This document shows positions 25,647-33,696 of a stretch of 64,000 nucleotides of DNA, one piece after another. The notes beneath the pieces are model-generated. The model was not told where the DNA came from. It did not search any database and saw only the letters and a program-made list of their open reading frames with translations. Source of the stretch: JABWBP01 sp964522165 (GTDB lineage Bacteria > Calditrichota > Calditrichia > RBG-13-44-9 > J075). The translations under genes and the position numbers were made by a program. Location of the stretch: the NCBI GenBank assembly GCA_964522165.1, contig CAZFVV010000008.1, forward strand, positions 1-64,000, given 5' to 3'. Each line of letters begins with the position of its first letter. The stretch's first letter is position 1.

Positions 25647-26138
25647 ATGAAAATTGAAGTCTTACCCGCCTCTGTCGATGACAAACCCATCATCCAACGG
25701 ATGATGGAATTGTACCAATACGACTTCTCGGAATTTGAGAACACTGACCTCGATTCACACGGTTGTTTCGGTTACTCGTATCTCGACCATTACTGGAAAG
25801 AAAAAGACCGCCAGCCTTTCATTGTTCGGGTGGATGGCAGGCTCGCCGGTTTTGTGCTGGTTAATCACCATACTTATTTACCGGAGAATGAATGGTCAAT
25901 CGCAGAATTTTTCATCATGCGCAAATACCGGCGAAAGGGCGTTGGCAAGACTGTAGCGTTTCACGTCTTCGATTTATTCCGTGGAAAATGGGAAGTTCAG
26001 GAAGTCGAAACGAATATACCGGCGCAACGCTTTTGGCGGAAGGTGATTGCGGAATATACCGGCGGGCGCTACCAGGAGACCAATTTGCATAATGATTTGT
26101 GGAAGGGGCCGGTGCAGCATTTTGATAGCGGGGTTTAA
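25647..26138 (+). CDS. GNAT-family N-acetyltransferase 2
   Basis: A 163-aa GNAT protein starting 'MKIEVLPASVDDKPIIQRMM'. The acetyl-CoA loop is 'RKYRRKGVGKTVAFHVFD' and motif B region is 'NIPAQRFWRKVIAEYTGG', as in the family of predicted acetyltransferases that begin with an N-terminal 'YQYDFSEF' segment. Earlier in-frame starts (from 25620) lack a ribosome site, and family proteins begin at the MKIEV position. The target is unknown. Confidence 0.85.
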   Translation: MKIEVLPASVDDKPIIQRMMELYQYDFSEFENTDLDSHGCFGYSYLDHYWKEKDRQPFIVRVDGRLAGFVLVNHHTYLPENEWSIAEFFIMRKYRRKGVGKTVAFHVFDLFRGKWEVQEVETNIPAQRFWRKVIAEYTGGRYQETNLHNDLWKGPVQHFDSGV

Positions 26139-26143
26139 TCACT

Positions 26144-26262
26144 ATCTGAGCGAGGCCGAGGCCCAGCCTCTCCGGCGGCTGGTGTATTAATACAATGCGA
26201 AATCCGCGGATACCCCTGTGCCAGCCTGGGCAAGGTTCGCCTGAGTCACATATATCAATCGA
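26144..26262 (+). pseudogene. Relic of a GNAT acetyltransferase gene
   Basis: This stretch can be aligned by eye to codons 25-65 of the GNAT gene at 24169. Shared words are 'CTATCT.AGCGAGGCCGA', 'CTGG(T)...', 'GCAAGGTTC' and 'TC(G/A)CATAT'. It carries an in-frame stop (TATTAATAC) and a deletion and has no start. It fills the gap between GNAT 2 and the next hypothetical gene. It probably derives from a lost duplicate or from rearrangement within this cassette-like run. Confidence 0.5.
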
Positions 26263-26271
26263 GATAAAGAC

Positions 26272-26925
26272 ATGCAAATAGATGCGGCATATTTAATTGT
26301 GAAACGCTTCAATTCATTATACGCGGAGTATGCCCAAAATCCTAAATATGACAAAGCGATCTATGCCCTGCCTTTGTTTAATACAACCCCGGAACATGCT
26401 CCTGTAAAATATCATGGGCTTGACCGCGATCCTTTACAGGCATATAAATTCAAGGAAGCTCTTGCAGCAGAGATAAGGATGGCAGAGTTGGAAAAGTTAG
26501 ATCGTTGTGTCGGTGCATACTTGTTTGACCCGCATGATGTTGAGGAAGTTCTTGGTTGGGTGGAGGAAGAAATTCCCGGTACGTACGAAGTAGCCTGGGC
26601 CCGGCGCGTTAACGCTGCCAAAACCCCGCCTGATTTCTATATGCGACTCGGTTATGAAGCAAGCTGGTTCCCCGATGGATATTTTTCGGCAAGCTGTGAT
26701 TGTTTGTGCTTCCCCCGTTGGCATGGCACCGATCCGATGGGAATATTATTTAACAATCATTTCCTGCGCTTGAATAAGTACGGTCTTTTCGATAGTGCAG
26801 TGGAAGCCTCAAATTTCATTGATTACTATACTTCGTTTGATTGGACTGAAGAAGGTGACTATGAAATAATTGAAGTTTGGGATCCCGTAAGCAAAATCAA
26901 TCAATTTCAGAGGAGAGACATATGA
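26272..26925 (+). CDS. Hypothetical protein (217 aa)
   Basis: Not recognised. A soluble, acidic and aromatic-rich protein with no signal peptide or membrane helix. Residues ~1-110 are helical ('AAYLIVKRFNSLYAEYAQ', 'HDVEEVLGWVEEEIP'). Residues ~115-217 are mixed and contain 'SASCDCLCFPRWHGTDP' with three close cysteines, and a tyrosine-rich end ('FIDYYTSFDWTEEGDYEI'). The stop overlaps the next start by 4 bp (ATGA), so it is coupled to the TonB-domain lipoprotein gene. SMI1/KNR4-like or other immunity-type folds are possible but no signature was seen. Confidence 0.75.
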   Translation: MQIDAAYLIVKRFNSLYAEYAQNPKYDKAIYALPLFNTTPEHAPVKYHGLDRDPLQAYKFKEALAAEIRMAELEKLDRCVGAYLFDPHDVEEVLGWVEEEIPGTYEVAWARRVNAAKTPPDFYMRLGYEASWFPDGYFSASCDCLCFPRWHGTDPMGILFNNHFLRLNKYGLFDSAVEASNFIDYYTSFDWTEEGDYEIIEVWDPVSKINQFQRRDI

Positions 26926-27329
26926 TTAAAAAAATTACCAGCATTGAACTATGTTGCTTAGTTCTATTCTCGTTCACATTTGTTGGTTGTCAAAAACAGG
27001 TTGCGCTGAAAAATAACGAGATAAAACCAATTGATGAATATGGCGCATATAGTTTTAAAGACCTCACGAAGAAACCTGTAGAGATCAAACGCGTTAGCCC
27101 GGTCTATCCGGCTGAGGCAAAACAACAAGGGCTTGAAGGAAGTGTGATTGTAAAGGTTCTTCACGGTTTAAACGGTAAGGTCGAAAGAGTTGAGATTCTA
27201 AAAGGCATGGATGTTTTTAATGATGCGGCTGTGGAGGCAGCAAAACAGTTCGAGTTTATACCAGGCGAAGTGAATGGAAAACCCGTTAAATGTTGGATAT
27301 CGATCCCATTCAATTTTAGTCTAAAATGA
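26922..27329 (+). CDS. Lipoprotein with TonB C-terminal domain
   Basis: A 135-aa protein with a lipoprotein signal (lipobox 'FVGC', Cys ~23) and a C-terminal TonB-type domain ('RVSPVYPAEAKQQGLEGSV', 'VKVLHGLNGKVERVEILKG', 'FEFIPGEVNGKPV'). Unlike true TonB it has no N-terminal membrane helix that could couple to ExbBD and is tethered by lipid instead. It therefore belongs to the orphan TonB-domain periplasmic proteins common in Bacteroidetes-related phyla. The start is fixed by AGGAGAG at 26910-26916 and by ATGA overlap with the previous gene. The role is unknown. Confidence 0.85.
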   Translation: MIKKITSIELCCLVLFSFTFVGCQKQVALKNNEIKPIDEYGAYSFKDLTKKPVEIKRVSPVYPAEAKQQGLEGSVIVKVLHGLNGKVERVEILKGMDVFNDAAVEAAKQFEFIPGEVNGKPVKCWISIPFNFSLK

Positions 27330-27449
27330 TTGGAATGGCACGCTCTTACCGGCCAGGTTGCCCTGTGGCTCATGTTGGTCCATGTCATCTGGCCAACCTT
27401 CGAGGCGCGAAGCGAAAGTGAAGAATCTATGCTAAAAAAAATTAATTTC

Positions 27450-27489
27450 TCCGTTTTCGATGCGCCCGGCAGGACGCATCGAAAACGGA
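27450..27489. repeat. Perfect 15-bp inverted repeat (hairpin)
   Basis: TCCGTTTTCGATGCG (27450-27464), a 10-bp loop, then CGCATCGAAAACGGA (27475-27489). On the minus strand it is followed within about nine bases by a run of T, so it could terminate leftward transcription. On the plus strand no T-run follows. It sits in the gene-free stretch 27330-27699, where I see no other feature. Confidence 0.6.
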
Positions 27490-27699
27490 AAAGAGTGCGG
27501 AATCCAGCCACATCTGGTGCCCTAAGATCACGAGTTGGAGAGGAAAATTTTAGTTGCGCAAGTGGTAATATAGTGGTAATGTAAAATGTAATTTGGGGTA
27601 TAAAAAGGTAACTTCAGCAGACGGATTTTGGAAAGTTTAAACAAATAAAAAACAATACAATATGTTGTTTTCTCAAAACTTGCCAAAAACGCTCTTAAA

Positions 27700-27758
27700 G
27701 GACTTAAAATCCCTCGGTGGGATACTCACCGTGCCGGTTCGAGTCCGGCCTCGGGCAC
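27700..27758 (+). other. 3' fragment of a tRNA-Leu(UAA) gene, probable attachment site of an island
   Basis: The sequence contains the anticodon loop cTTAAaa, a long class-II variable arm (CGGTG-ggatact-CACCG), a complete T arm (GCCGG-TTCGAGT-CCGGC) and the 3' acceptor strand CTCGGGC plus discriminator A. The 5' acceptor strand (expected GCCCGAG), D arm and most of the 5' anticodon stem are missing; upstream sequence is unrelated. A tRNA cut at the anticodon stem with an intact 3' half and intact terminator is the usual residue of tyrosine-integrase insertion. By geometry the element lies to the left and the restored full tRNA would be at its far end, outside the window. Confidence 0.75.
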
Positions 27759-27768
27759 GTTAAAAGAC

Positions 27769-27801
27769 AAAGGGTTACGAAGAATGTTTCGTAACCCTTT
27801 T
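27769..27801 (+). terminator. Rho-independent terminator of the tRNA-Leu remnant
   Basis: A 13-bp perfect stem AAAGGGTTACGAA / TTCGTAACCCTTT with a 6-base loop, followed by TTTT, placed 10 bp after the tRNA 3' end. Its survival supports the view that this side is the original chromosomal flank. Confidence 0.8.
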
Positions 27802-28031
27802 GCATTTCAAAAGATTGGAAAGTCAGCTAATGCTGGTTAAAATGCCAGGGATTTGACTTTCCAGTGCAGCCTGCCCATCAGTTTGTTGATAAAGCAGCAG
27901 AGAGCCCGGCTGGTGCTCCTTTTTATATCCACTCCTTGACTAAAACGCGGCTTTAACGTTAACTTGCAGGCGACAATAATGTTGCATACTTTTATTGGCA
28001 GCTACTACTCATTTACTGAAAGGAGCAAAGC
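27802..28031. other. 230-bp spacer with no gene found
   Basis: The stretch holds a short inverted pair (TGGAAAGTCA near 27816 and TGACTTTCCA near 27858) and no convincing frame on either strand. 'TGAAAGGAGC' at its end is the ribosome site of the glyoxalase-like gene. Confidence 0.45.
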
Positions 28032-28403
28032 ATGGAACTCGGCGCATTTTCAGTTAGTTTGGCGGTGAAGGATATCAAGGCTTCGAAGGCCTTTTACGAG
28101 AAGCTCGGTTTTAAGGTCTTCGCCGGGGATATATCGCAGAATTGGCTGATCCTGAAGAACGGAGAACACGCCATCGGTCTTTTCCAGGGGATGTTCGAGA
28201 AAAACATCTTAACCTTCAACCCCGGCTGGAACAGTAACGCACAGAAGTTGGATACTTTCACAGACGTGCGCGAACTCCAGCGCAAACTGAAAGCGCAGGG
28301 CGTAAAGTTGACGAGCGAGGCGGACGAAACTACGACGGGCCCCGCCAGTTTTACGCTGCTGGATCCCGACGGCAACCCGATACTTTTTGATCAGCACGTC
28401 TGA
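28032..28403 (+). CDS. VOC (glyoxalase/bleomycin-resistance-like) family protein
   Basis: A 123-aa single vicinal-oxygen-chelate domain: 'FSVSLAVKDIKASKAFYEKL' opens the first beta-alpha-beta-beta-beta unit and 'GPASFTLLDPDGNPILFDQ' closes the second. Members bind a divalent metal and act as lyases, isomerases, dioxygenases or drug-binding proteins; the substrate is not predictable. AAAGGAG precedes the ATG. It stands alone between the tRNA remnant and a convergent S46 peptidase gene. Confidence 0.88.
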   Translation: MELGAFSVSLAVKDIKASKAFYEKLGFKVFAGDISQNWLILKNGEHAIGLFQGMFEKNILTFNPGWNSNAQKLDTFTDVRELQRKLKAQGVKLTSEADETTTGPASFTLLDPDGNPILFDQHV

Positions 28404-28474
28404 TCCCGCGGTCGGGACGAATCGGAAAAGGCGGGTGGAAAACCAAAATTCTGCCGAACGAACCCATTTTCCCG

Positions 28475-30643
28475 CTACAACCTTCCTTCCAATCCGATCT
28501 CTTTAATCAGATAAGCTGCCCCGGAGAACTTTTCGGTAACGAAGAGAACATACCGGATATCGACGTTGATCACCCGCTGAAATTCGGGAATGATATAATA
28601 ATCGCCGATGACGCTCTCGTAAGTCATGTCAAACACAATCCCCACAATTTCCCCCCTCGCGTTGAGGGCCGGGGAGCCGGAATTGCCGCCGGTAACGTTG
28701 GTGGTGTTCAAAAAGCAGGCCGGCACATCGCCGAGTTCCGGGGCGGCGTAGTTGCCGAAATCTTTTTCCCGGTGCAGGGTTTTAAGTTTTTCGGGAACGC
28801 GGAAGGGGAATTCCCCGGTATCTTTTTCGATCAGGCCTTTCAGGGTGGTAAACGGCTCGTAATAAACCGCGTCGCGGGGGGTGTATCCTTTTACAGGACC
28901 GGAAGTGAAGCGGATGGTGCTGTTGGCGTCCGGCGCCAACCGGTTGTTGCGCATCTCCAACATCCCCTTGGTGTAGATTTTTTTCAAATCTTCCAACTTC
29001 TGATCCATCATGTGTTTCTTTTCCCGCAGGCCGGCCATCTCTTCTTCTAATGCAAAGGCGAAATCGAGCAGCGGATCGTTTAAGGCTTGTAATTCAGCGG
29101 GGGTTTTTTCCACCAGGGAGAGGCGGTAGTCGGGGCCGGTTAACTTTGTATTTTGAAAAGCGGCTTCTGCCCAGGAGGGTATGCCGCCCGGCCGGCTAAC
29201 AATGGATTTCAGGAATTGGGGCGCTTCGTATTTCGATAAGTCCGCCAGCTTTTGCAGGCGCAGGATGGTATAAGCTTTATCGACCGCAAGATCATAACTG
29301 CGTTCTGCCAATTTAATGGTGTTAATCAATTTAGGGCGGTTACGCTCCCGGTAGCGCTCTTCCCGTTCCAGGTCCGGTTTTTGGCCTTCCAGGGCCATGC
29401 GCACGATCAGGTGGGCCTGGGTTAGCAGGGCAGCGCCGTACCCATAGGCAGTCAGGCTTGCTATTTCGTTTTCTTTCCAATGAAAATCTTTGTATTCGGA
29501 GGCCAGAAAATGGCCAATTTGCTCGATAATGCCGCCGCAAAGTTGAGCCCGGAATTTATCCTTCTCAACCCACTGTGTAAACTGATGGTCAATTTCCTGC
29601 TTTTTATCTACCAGATTCGCCTTTGCGAATCCCTCTAATTTCCCGCGGTAATTCTTCAAGCCGTTATACAGCCCCCGGAGAGTGCTGGCGTATTTGATTT
29701 CAACCACCTTGCTCTTTTGGCTGGCCGCTTCAAAGAATGCGATATACTCCAGGCGGCCTTGAATGCTCTTTTCCAATTTTTCAATATCGAATTGCAGTTC
29801 CGGCGCGGAATAATTACGATAAGTTTTTCCCGGGTAGCCCATAATAAAGGTGAAATCACCGTCTTTTAGACCGGTCTCGGCAATGCGGAAGTACACCTTC
29901 GGCCGGTAGGGCACATTCTCCGGGCTGTATTCCACCCCCACGCCTTCGGGGGAGACATAAGCGCGCAAAAAGGTAAAATCACAGGTATGGCGCGGCCACA
30001 TCCAGTTGTCGATTTCCCCCCCGAAATTTCCCAAATCCTGCGGAGGGGCATACACGATGCGAATATCCTTGATCTGTTTGTACACAAAAAGATAGTACTG
30101 ATTGCCGGCATACATGGAGGCGACCTCGGCGAACAGGTCCGGCCCCCCGGCTTCAACTTCCCGCACTAACTTATTTTTGGCAAGATCAATGGCGTTATAG
30201 CGTTCCAGGGGAGACATGCCCTCTTGCAGCGCGGCAAAAATCTGCTCGGTTACTTCCCGGTAGCTGAGCAGCACCCCGGCGGTGGAGCCTGGCGCTTGAA
30301 TTTCTTCCGCGGTGGTTTTTGCAAGAAAACCGTTTTGCAGGTAATTGTGTTCGGGATCGGAAGCCCGCTGAAGCGCCCCGAATGCCACGTGGTGATTGGT
30401 GAAGAGCAGCCCGTTGTCGCTGATAAAACTGGCCGTTCCCCCGCCCAAATCCACCACCGCGCTCATCAGGCCGCTGCCATCCGGTTTGTAAATATCCGCG
30501 GGGTCCATCTCCAGGCCCTCGGCTTGCAGATTCAGCATTCTCATTTGATGGGGCATCCACATGCCTTCATCGGCAATTCCTGAAATTTGAACAAGTAAAA
30601 GGAAAATCAAAAGAAACAGGTTGAACCATTGATTTTTTAACAT
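28475..30643 (-). CDS. S46-family dipeptidyl-peptidase (DPP7/DPP11-like)
   Basis: A 722-aa exported serine peptidase of family S46, which removes dipeptides from extracellular peptides in the periplasm. A signal peptide is at residues 1-24. Catalytic elements are 'LFTNHHVAFGAL' (His85), 'DNWMWPRHTCDF' (Asp region) and 'GGNSGSPALNARGE' (nucleophile Ser). The start at 30643 is preferred over an ATG 16 codons upstream because it begins the signal peptide. In known S46 enzymes the residue after 'FD' downstream of the Ser separates DPP7 (Gly) from DPP11 (Arg); here it is Met ('VFDMTYES'). The upstream flank carries a direct repeat at 30700-30738. Confidence 0.9.
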   Translation of the reverse strand: MLKNQWFNLFLLIFLLLVQISGIADEGMWMPHQMRMLNLQAEGLEMDPADIYKPDGSGLMSAVVDLGGGTASFISDNGLLFTNHHVAFGALQRASDPEHNYLQNGFLAKTTAEEIQAPGSTAGVLLSYREVTEQIFAALQEGMSPLERYNAIDLAKNKLVREVEAGGPDLFAEVASMYAGNQYYLFVYKQIKDIRIVYAPPQDLGNFGGEIDNWMWPRHTCDFTFLRAYVSPEGVGVEYSPENVPYRPKVYFRIAETGLKDGDFTFIMGYPGKTYRNYSAPELQFDIEKLEKSIQGRLEYIAFFEAASQKSKVVEIKYASTLRGLYNGLKNYRGKLEGFAKANLVDKKQEIDHQFTQWVEKDKFRAQLCGGIIEQIGHFLASEYKDFHWKENEIASLTAYGYGAALLTQAHLIVRMALEGQKPDLEREERYRERNRPKLINTIKLAERSYDLAVDKAYTILRLQKLADLSKYEAPQFLKSIVSRPGGIPSWAEAAFQNTKLTGPDYRLSLVEKTPAELQALNDPLLDFAFALEEEMAGLREKKHMMDQKLEDLKKIYTKGMLEMRNNRLAPDANSTIRFTSGPVKGYTPRDAVYYEPFTTLKGLIEKDTGEFPFRVPEKLKTLHREKDFGNYAAPELGDVPACFLNTTNVTGGNSGSPALNARGEIVGIVFDMTYESVIGDYYIIPEFQRVINVDIRYVLFVTEKFSGAAYLIKEIGLEGRL

Positions 30644-30699
30644 GCGATCCTCCAACTGGTTTAATGAGATAATACATAATAAGCGCCGCAATCATTCCA

Positions 30700-30738
30700 A
30701 AACATGATTTTCATCAGGCCGAAACATGATTTTCGTCA
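30700..30738 (-). promoter_or_regulatory. 22-bp-spaced direct repeat upstream of the S46 peptidase gene
   Basis: The unit AAACATGATTTTC(A/G)TCA occurs at 30700-30716 and 30722-30738, start-to-start 22 bp (two helical turns), 57 bp before the S46 start. Such phasing suggests a tandem operator. The remaining stretch 30739-30942 showed no gene. The neighbouring membrane-anchored regulator gene is a possible source of the binding protein. Confidence 0.45.
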
Positions 30739-30942
30739 ACCATTGGCAGGGTGAAAAAACGGCTGTCGGTGGATGGCTATTACAAAGTAAAGATATACTT
30801 TAGCGGAACACTGGGGATGATGGCGGGGAATCAAAGGTAGAAAGATGATCCCGCTTTGATTCGAAAAGCCGGGAATTTCGACAGGCGTGAATAATACCCT
30901 TAATGCGATGAATAAACGATCGGAAGGTCCCTGGGATAGAAC

Positions 30943-32193
30943 TCAATTTGAATTTCGTGACGGTTTCCGGGTTCTTAATTCATTGAAAATCAGAATTTCT
31001 GAATTATATGCGGTTTTGTCTATACCGGTCACCCGGAAGAGGAGTTCAAAATACTGGGGAGTTCTGTTAAATTTCTCCTGGAATTTTTTCTTCAATTCAT
31101 TCCGCGTTTCGGGATTTGTCAGATAATTGGCGATTTCCGGAGCGCCCAGGGAGTGGTAGGAAGCAATAATAAATATAGAATTGCCTACCGGTCCCGGGAG
31201 TTTAAGAGCAAGTACCAGGTCTTCATTGGGTCCCGGGGAATGTAAGCTGGTTTTAAAGGATTGCAGGGAGGCGGTGTCCGAAGGAATGTAATCTATTTTG
31301 TGAGGCGAAATCTCAAAACGGAAATGGGAATTGGTCAGGATGATATGCTTCAGGGTATAGAGTGTTTTGATACTGCCCACAAAAATAATATTGTATTCGT
31401 TCAGCATTTGGGGGGTGATGGCGGAGGATTTCCGGAGAATGGGCTTTTCATTTACCGAATATAATAGCGACAATACCGGCGGCAAGCTCCAGATGCTGTG
31501 ATAGGGGAAATAGGGCTCATCCGCCGGTTGAATTCTCCGGTCCGGATGCCGGGCATTAAAATCCCGCAGGTCTTCGATGGAATTAATCTTCCCGTCGCGG
31601 ATGGCCAGGAGATTTTCGTAGCTATCGGTGTACTCATTGAAAAAGAAATGGTCTCCCACGGCGATCAGAATCGGTAAATCAGATTGCAAATAATCTTTCC
31701 AGATCGGGTCCGCCTTATCGACGATTTGATATTTTTCCAAACTATTTTCCAGGCTGCGATTCCGAATCCAGAGATAGACGGCGGCAATCGCCAACAGCGT
31801 GAGAATGAGAAGGTATATTTTATTGCGAACGAGATGTTGAAGAATGTTTCCGGAAGTAAGCGTGTCTTCGGACAGGGGGACAAATTTTACCTCGTAGTGC
31901 CCTTTCGGGATTTTTAACCGGTATTTATCAGCTTTCCCTTCTTTGAGATAATAAATTTCTAACTTTTTCCGCAGTTGGTAAGTATGGGAGCGGACAATGG
32001 TATCTTCCGCCGGGTTAAAACTGGCATCTTTTCCGAAAAATTCAATCGCAATGGTCGCTTCTTTTAATTCTTTTCTCTCTGCCGCCGCATCTACCAAATA
32101 CTGGAGGTAAGTTTTATAAGTGGTGGATCCGGAAAATTCATTGCTGCCCAGGATCCTTTCTATACATTCTTTCTGTATGGCGGAATTGTTCAT
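30943..32193 (-). CDS. Membrane-anchored winged-helix transcriptional regulator
   Basis: A 416-aa protein. Residues ~8-100 form a winged-helix DNA-binding domain of the type used in TM-anchored regulators ('TYLQYLVDAAAERKELKEAT', 'DTIVRSHTYQLRKKLEIYY', 'YRLKIPKGHYEVKF'). One transmembrane helix follows at ~126-145 ('LLILTLLAIAAVYLWI'). The C-terminal ~270 residues are presumably periplasmic and have a soluble-sensor look ('DLPILIAVGDHFFFNEY', 'NIIFVGSIKTLY'). It is transcribed away from the GH105 gene and toward the S46 gene. It may sense pectin-derived or peptide signals and control one or both neighbours; this is inferred from location. Confidence 0.75.
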   Translation of the reverse strand: MNNSAIQKECIERILGSNEFSGSTTYKTYLQYLVDAAAERKELKEATIAIEFFGKDASFNPAEDTIVRSHTYQLRKKLEIYYLKEGKADKYRLKIPKGHYEVKFVPLSEDTLTSGNILQHLVRNKIYLLILTLLAIAAVYLWIRNRSLENSLEKYQIVDKADPIWKDYLQSDLPILIAVGDHFFFNEYTDSYENLLAIRDGKINSIEDLRDFNARHPDRRIQPADEPYFPYHSIWSLPPVLSLLYSVNEKPILRKSSAITPQMLNEYNIIFVGSIKTLYTLKHIILTNSHFRFEISPHKIDYIPSDTASLQSFKTSLHSPGPNEDLVLALKLPGPVGNSIFIIASYHSLGAPEIANYLTNPETRNELKKKFQEKFNRTPQYFELLFRVTGIDKTAYNSEILIFNELRTRKPSRNSN

Positions 32194-32445
32194 ATTCTAA
32201 TAACGATTATATTTAAATCGTTGAAATATAGTGAATTCACAGTAAACAATCAAAAATTAATTGCAGCTCCATAACAGAAATATCACACCTTGATTTTTAC
32301 GGTTTATCACAGTTATTAACAGTTAAAAACTTCCATTTCCGTCTGGTTTCCCTTAACATTTCGGCAGATTAAAAAACCAAAACCGGAGTACCAGGTTTAA
32401 CTTTGGAAACTTTTTAAGTATCCATGTTCACGAGATGGTAAAGCT
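32194..32445. promoter_or_regulatory. Divergent intergenic region between the regulator and the pectin locus
   Basis: An AT-rich 252-bp stretch contains the palindrome GTGAATTCAC at 32231-32240 and two copies of TATCACA about 25 bp apart (near 32280 and 32305). No gene was found. It should contain the promoters for the leftward regulator and for the rightward GH105-GH28 block. No specific promoter could be assigned with confidence. Confidence 0.4.
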
Positions 32446-33678
32446 GTGAAAACCCTGATCTTCAACCGCTTGCAATCTTCTATCTTGCTTTCAGGAATTT
32501 TCCTTTTGCTAATTTGCAGTTCATGCAAATCATCGAAAGGGGATTTGCCGGTCGTAACCGAGCCCTGGTCAAGCCGCATGGCCGAATCTGTTATGAAGCG
32601 AAACCCGGAACCCTGGATGATCGACTTTCGGGAAACCCCCAAGTGGGAATATACCCAGGGTTTGGTTTTAAAGGCTATTTTAGATGTTTGGGAAGTCTCC
32701 CGAGAAGACCGCTATTTTCAATACGTTTTAGCGTATTACGATCAATTTGTGAATGAAGACGGCAGCATTGAGTTATACAATCCGGAAGATTACAATATCG
32801 ACCGCATCAACCCCGGGAAGCCGCTATTCCGGCTTTACAAGGAAACCGGCAATGAGAAATTCAAAAAAGCCATTTTCCTGCTCCGGGAGCAGATGAAAAC
32901 CCATCCCCGCACCAGCGAAGGCGGCTTCTGGCATAAGAAAATATACCCCTATCAGATGTGGTTAGACGGGCTGTACATGGCCGCGCCGTTCCTGGCGGAA
33001 TTCGCGGTGACCTTTGATGAACCGGAATTGTTAGACGATGTCGCCAACCAGTTTGTATGGATGGAAAACCATGCCCGCGACGAAAAAACCGGCCTGCTTT
33101 ATCACGGCTGGGATGAAAGCCGCCGGCAGCGCTGGGCCAACCCGGAAACCGGGTTGTCTCCGAATTTCTGGGGCCGGAGCATGGGATGGTATGCCATGGG
33201 GCTGGCGGATGCCCTGGATTTCTTTCCCCCGGACCACCCCAGGCGGCCGGAGATTATTGCCATTTTGAGCCGCCTGGCAACTGCAATAACAAACTTTCAG
33301 GATAAGGAGACCGGGGTGTGGTACCAGGTTGTTAACCAGGCCGGGCGGGAAGGCAATTACCCGGAATCCTCGGCAACCGGCATGTTTGTGTACTCATTGG
33401 CAAAGGCCGTGAATAAAGGTTACATCGATGAAAAATTCCTGAAAGTCGCCCAAAAGGGCTATGCCGGCATCCTGGAACAATTCATCGAGACGGACGCCGA
33501 AGGGCTGGTCAATATCCACAAAGCGTGCTCGGTAGCGGGTTTGGGAGGCGATCCTTACCGCGATGGGTCTTACCAGTATTATATCAGCGAACCCATCCGC
33601 AGCAACGATCCCAAAGCCGTTGGCCCGTTTATCCTGGCCAGCCTGGAATTCGAATTACTTCAACAGGAACCTAATTAA
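32446..33678 (+). CDS. GH105 unsaturated (rhamno)galacturonyl hydrolase, lipoprotein
   Basis: A 410-aa exported GH105 enzyme. These remove the 4,5-unsaturated uronic acid left at the non-reducing end by pectate or rhamnogalacturonan lyases. The signal peptide ends in a lipobox-like 'ICSSC', so it is probably lipid-anchored. Family motifs are 'KWEYTQGLVLKAI', 'PYQMWLDGLYMAAPFLAE' (including the catalytic Asp), 'FWGRSMGWYAMGLAD' and 'YPESSATGMFVYSLAK'. The start is GTG at 32446. It opens the pectin locus and is followed 18 bp later by GH28. Confidence 0.92.
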   Translation: MKTLIFNRLQSSILLSGIFLLLICSSCKSSKGDLPVVTEPWSSRMAESVMKRNPEPWMIDFRETPKWEYTQGLVLKAILDVWEVSREDRYFQYVLAYYDQFVNEDGSIELYNPEDYNIDRINPGKPLFRLYKETGNEKFKKAIFLLREQMKTHPRTSEGGFWHKKIYPYQMWLDGLYMAAPFLAEFAVTFDEPELLDDVANQFVWMENHARDEKTGLLYHGWDESRRQRWANPETGLSPNFWGRSMGWYAMGLADALDFFPPDHPRRPEIIAILSRLATAITNFQDKETGVWYQVVNQAGREGNYPESSATGMFVYSLAKAVNKGYIDEKFLKVAQKGYAGILEQFIETDAEGLVNIHKACSVAGLGGDPYRDGSYQYYISEPIRSNDPKAVGPFILASLEFELLQQEPN

Positions 33679-33696
33679 TATCAGAGCGAGAGAACT

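Noticed and set aside
24169..26138. Integron gene-cassette array
   Set aside because: GNAT/NUDIX content is suggestive, but the gaps are too short for attC sites, two genes overlap by 4 bp, and no integrase is present.
27330..27584. An 84-aa reading frame after the TonB-domain gene
   Set aside because: It runs through a 15-bp inverted repeat, has no ribosome site and shows no protein-like composition.
27700..27758. An intact tRNA-Leu gene
   Set aside because: The 5' acceptor strand and D arm could not be found within reasonable distance upstream, so it is a fragment.
28772..30583. Plus-strand reading frames opposite the S46 peptidase gene
   Set aside because: They are antisense shadows of a clear enzyme gene with conserved catalytic motifs and have no ribosome sites.
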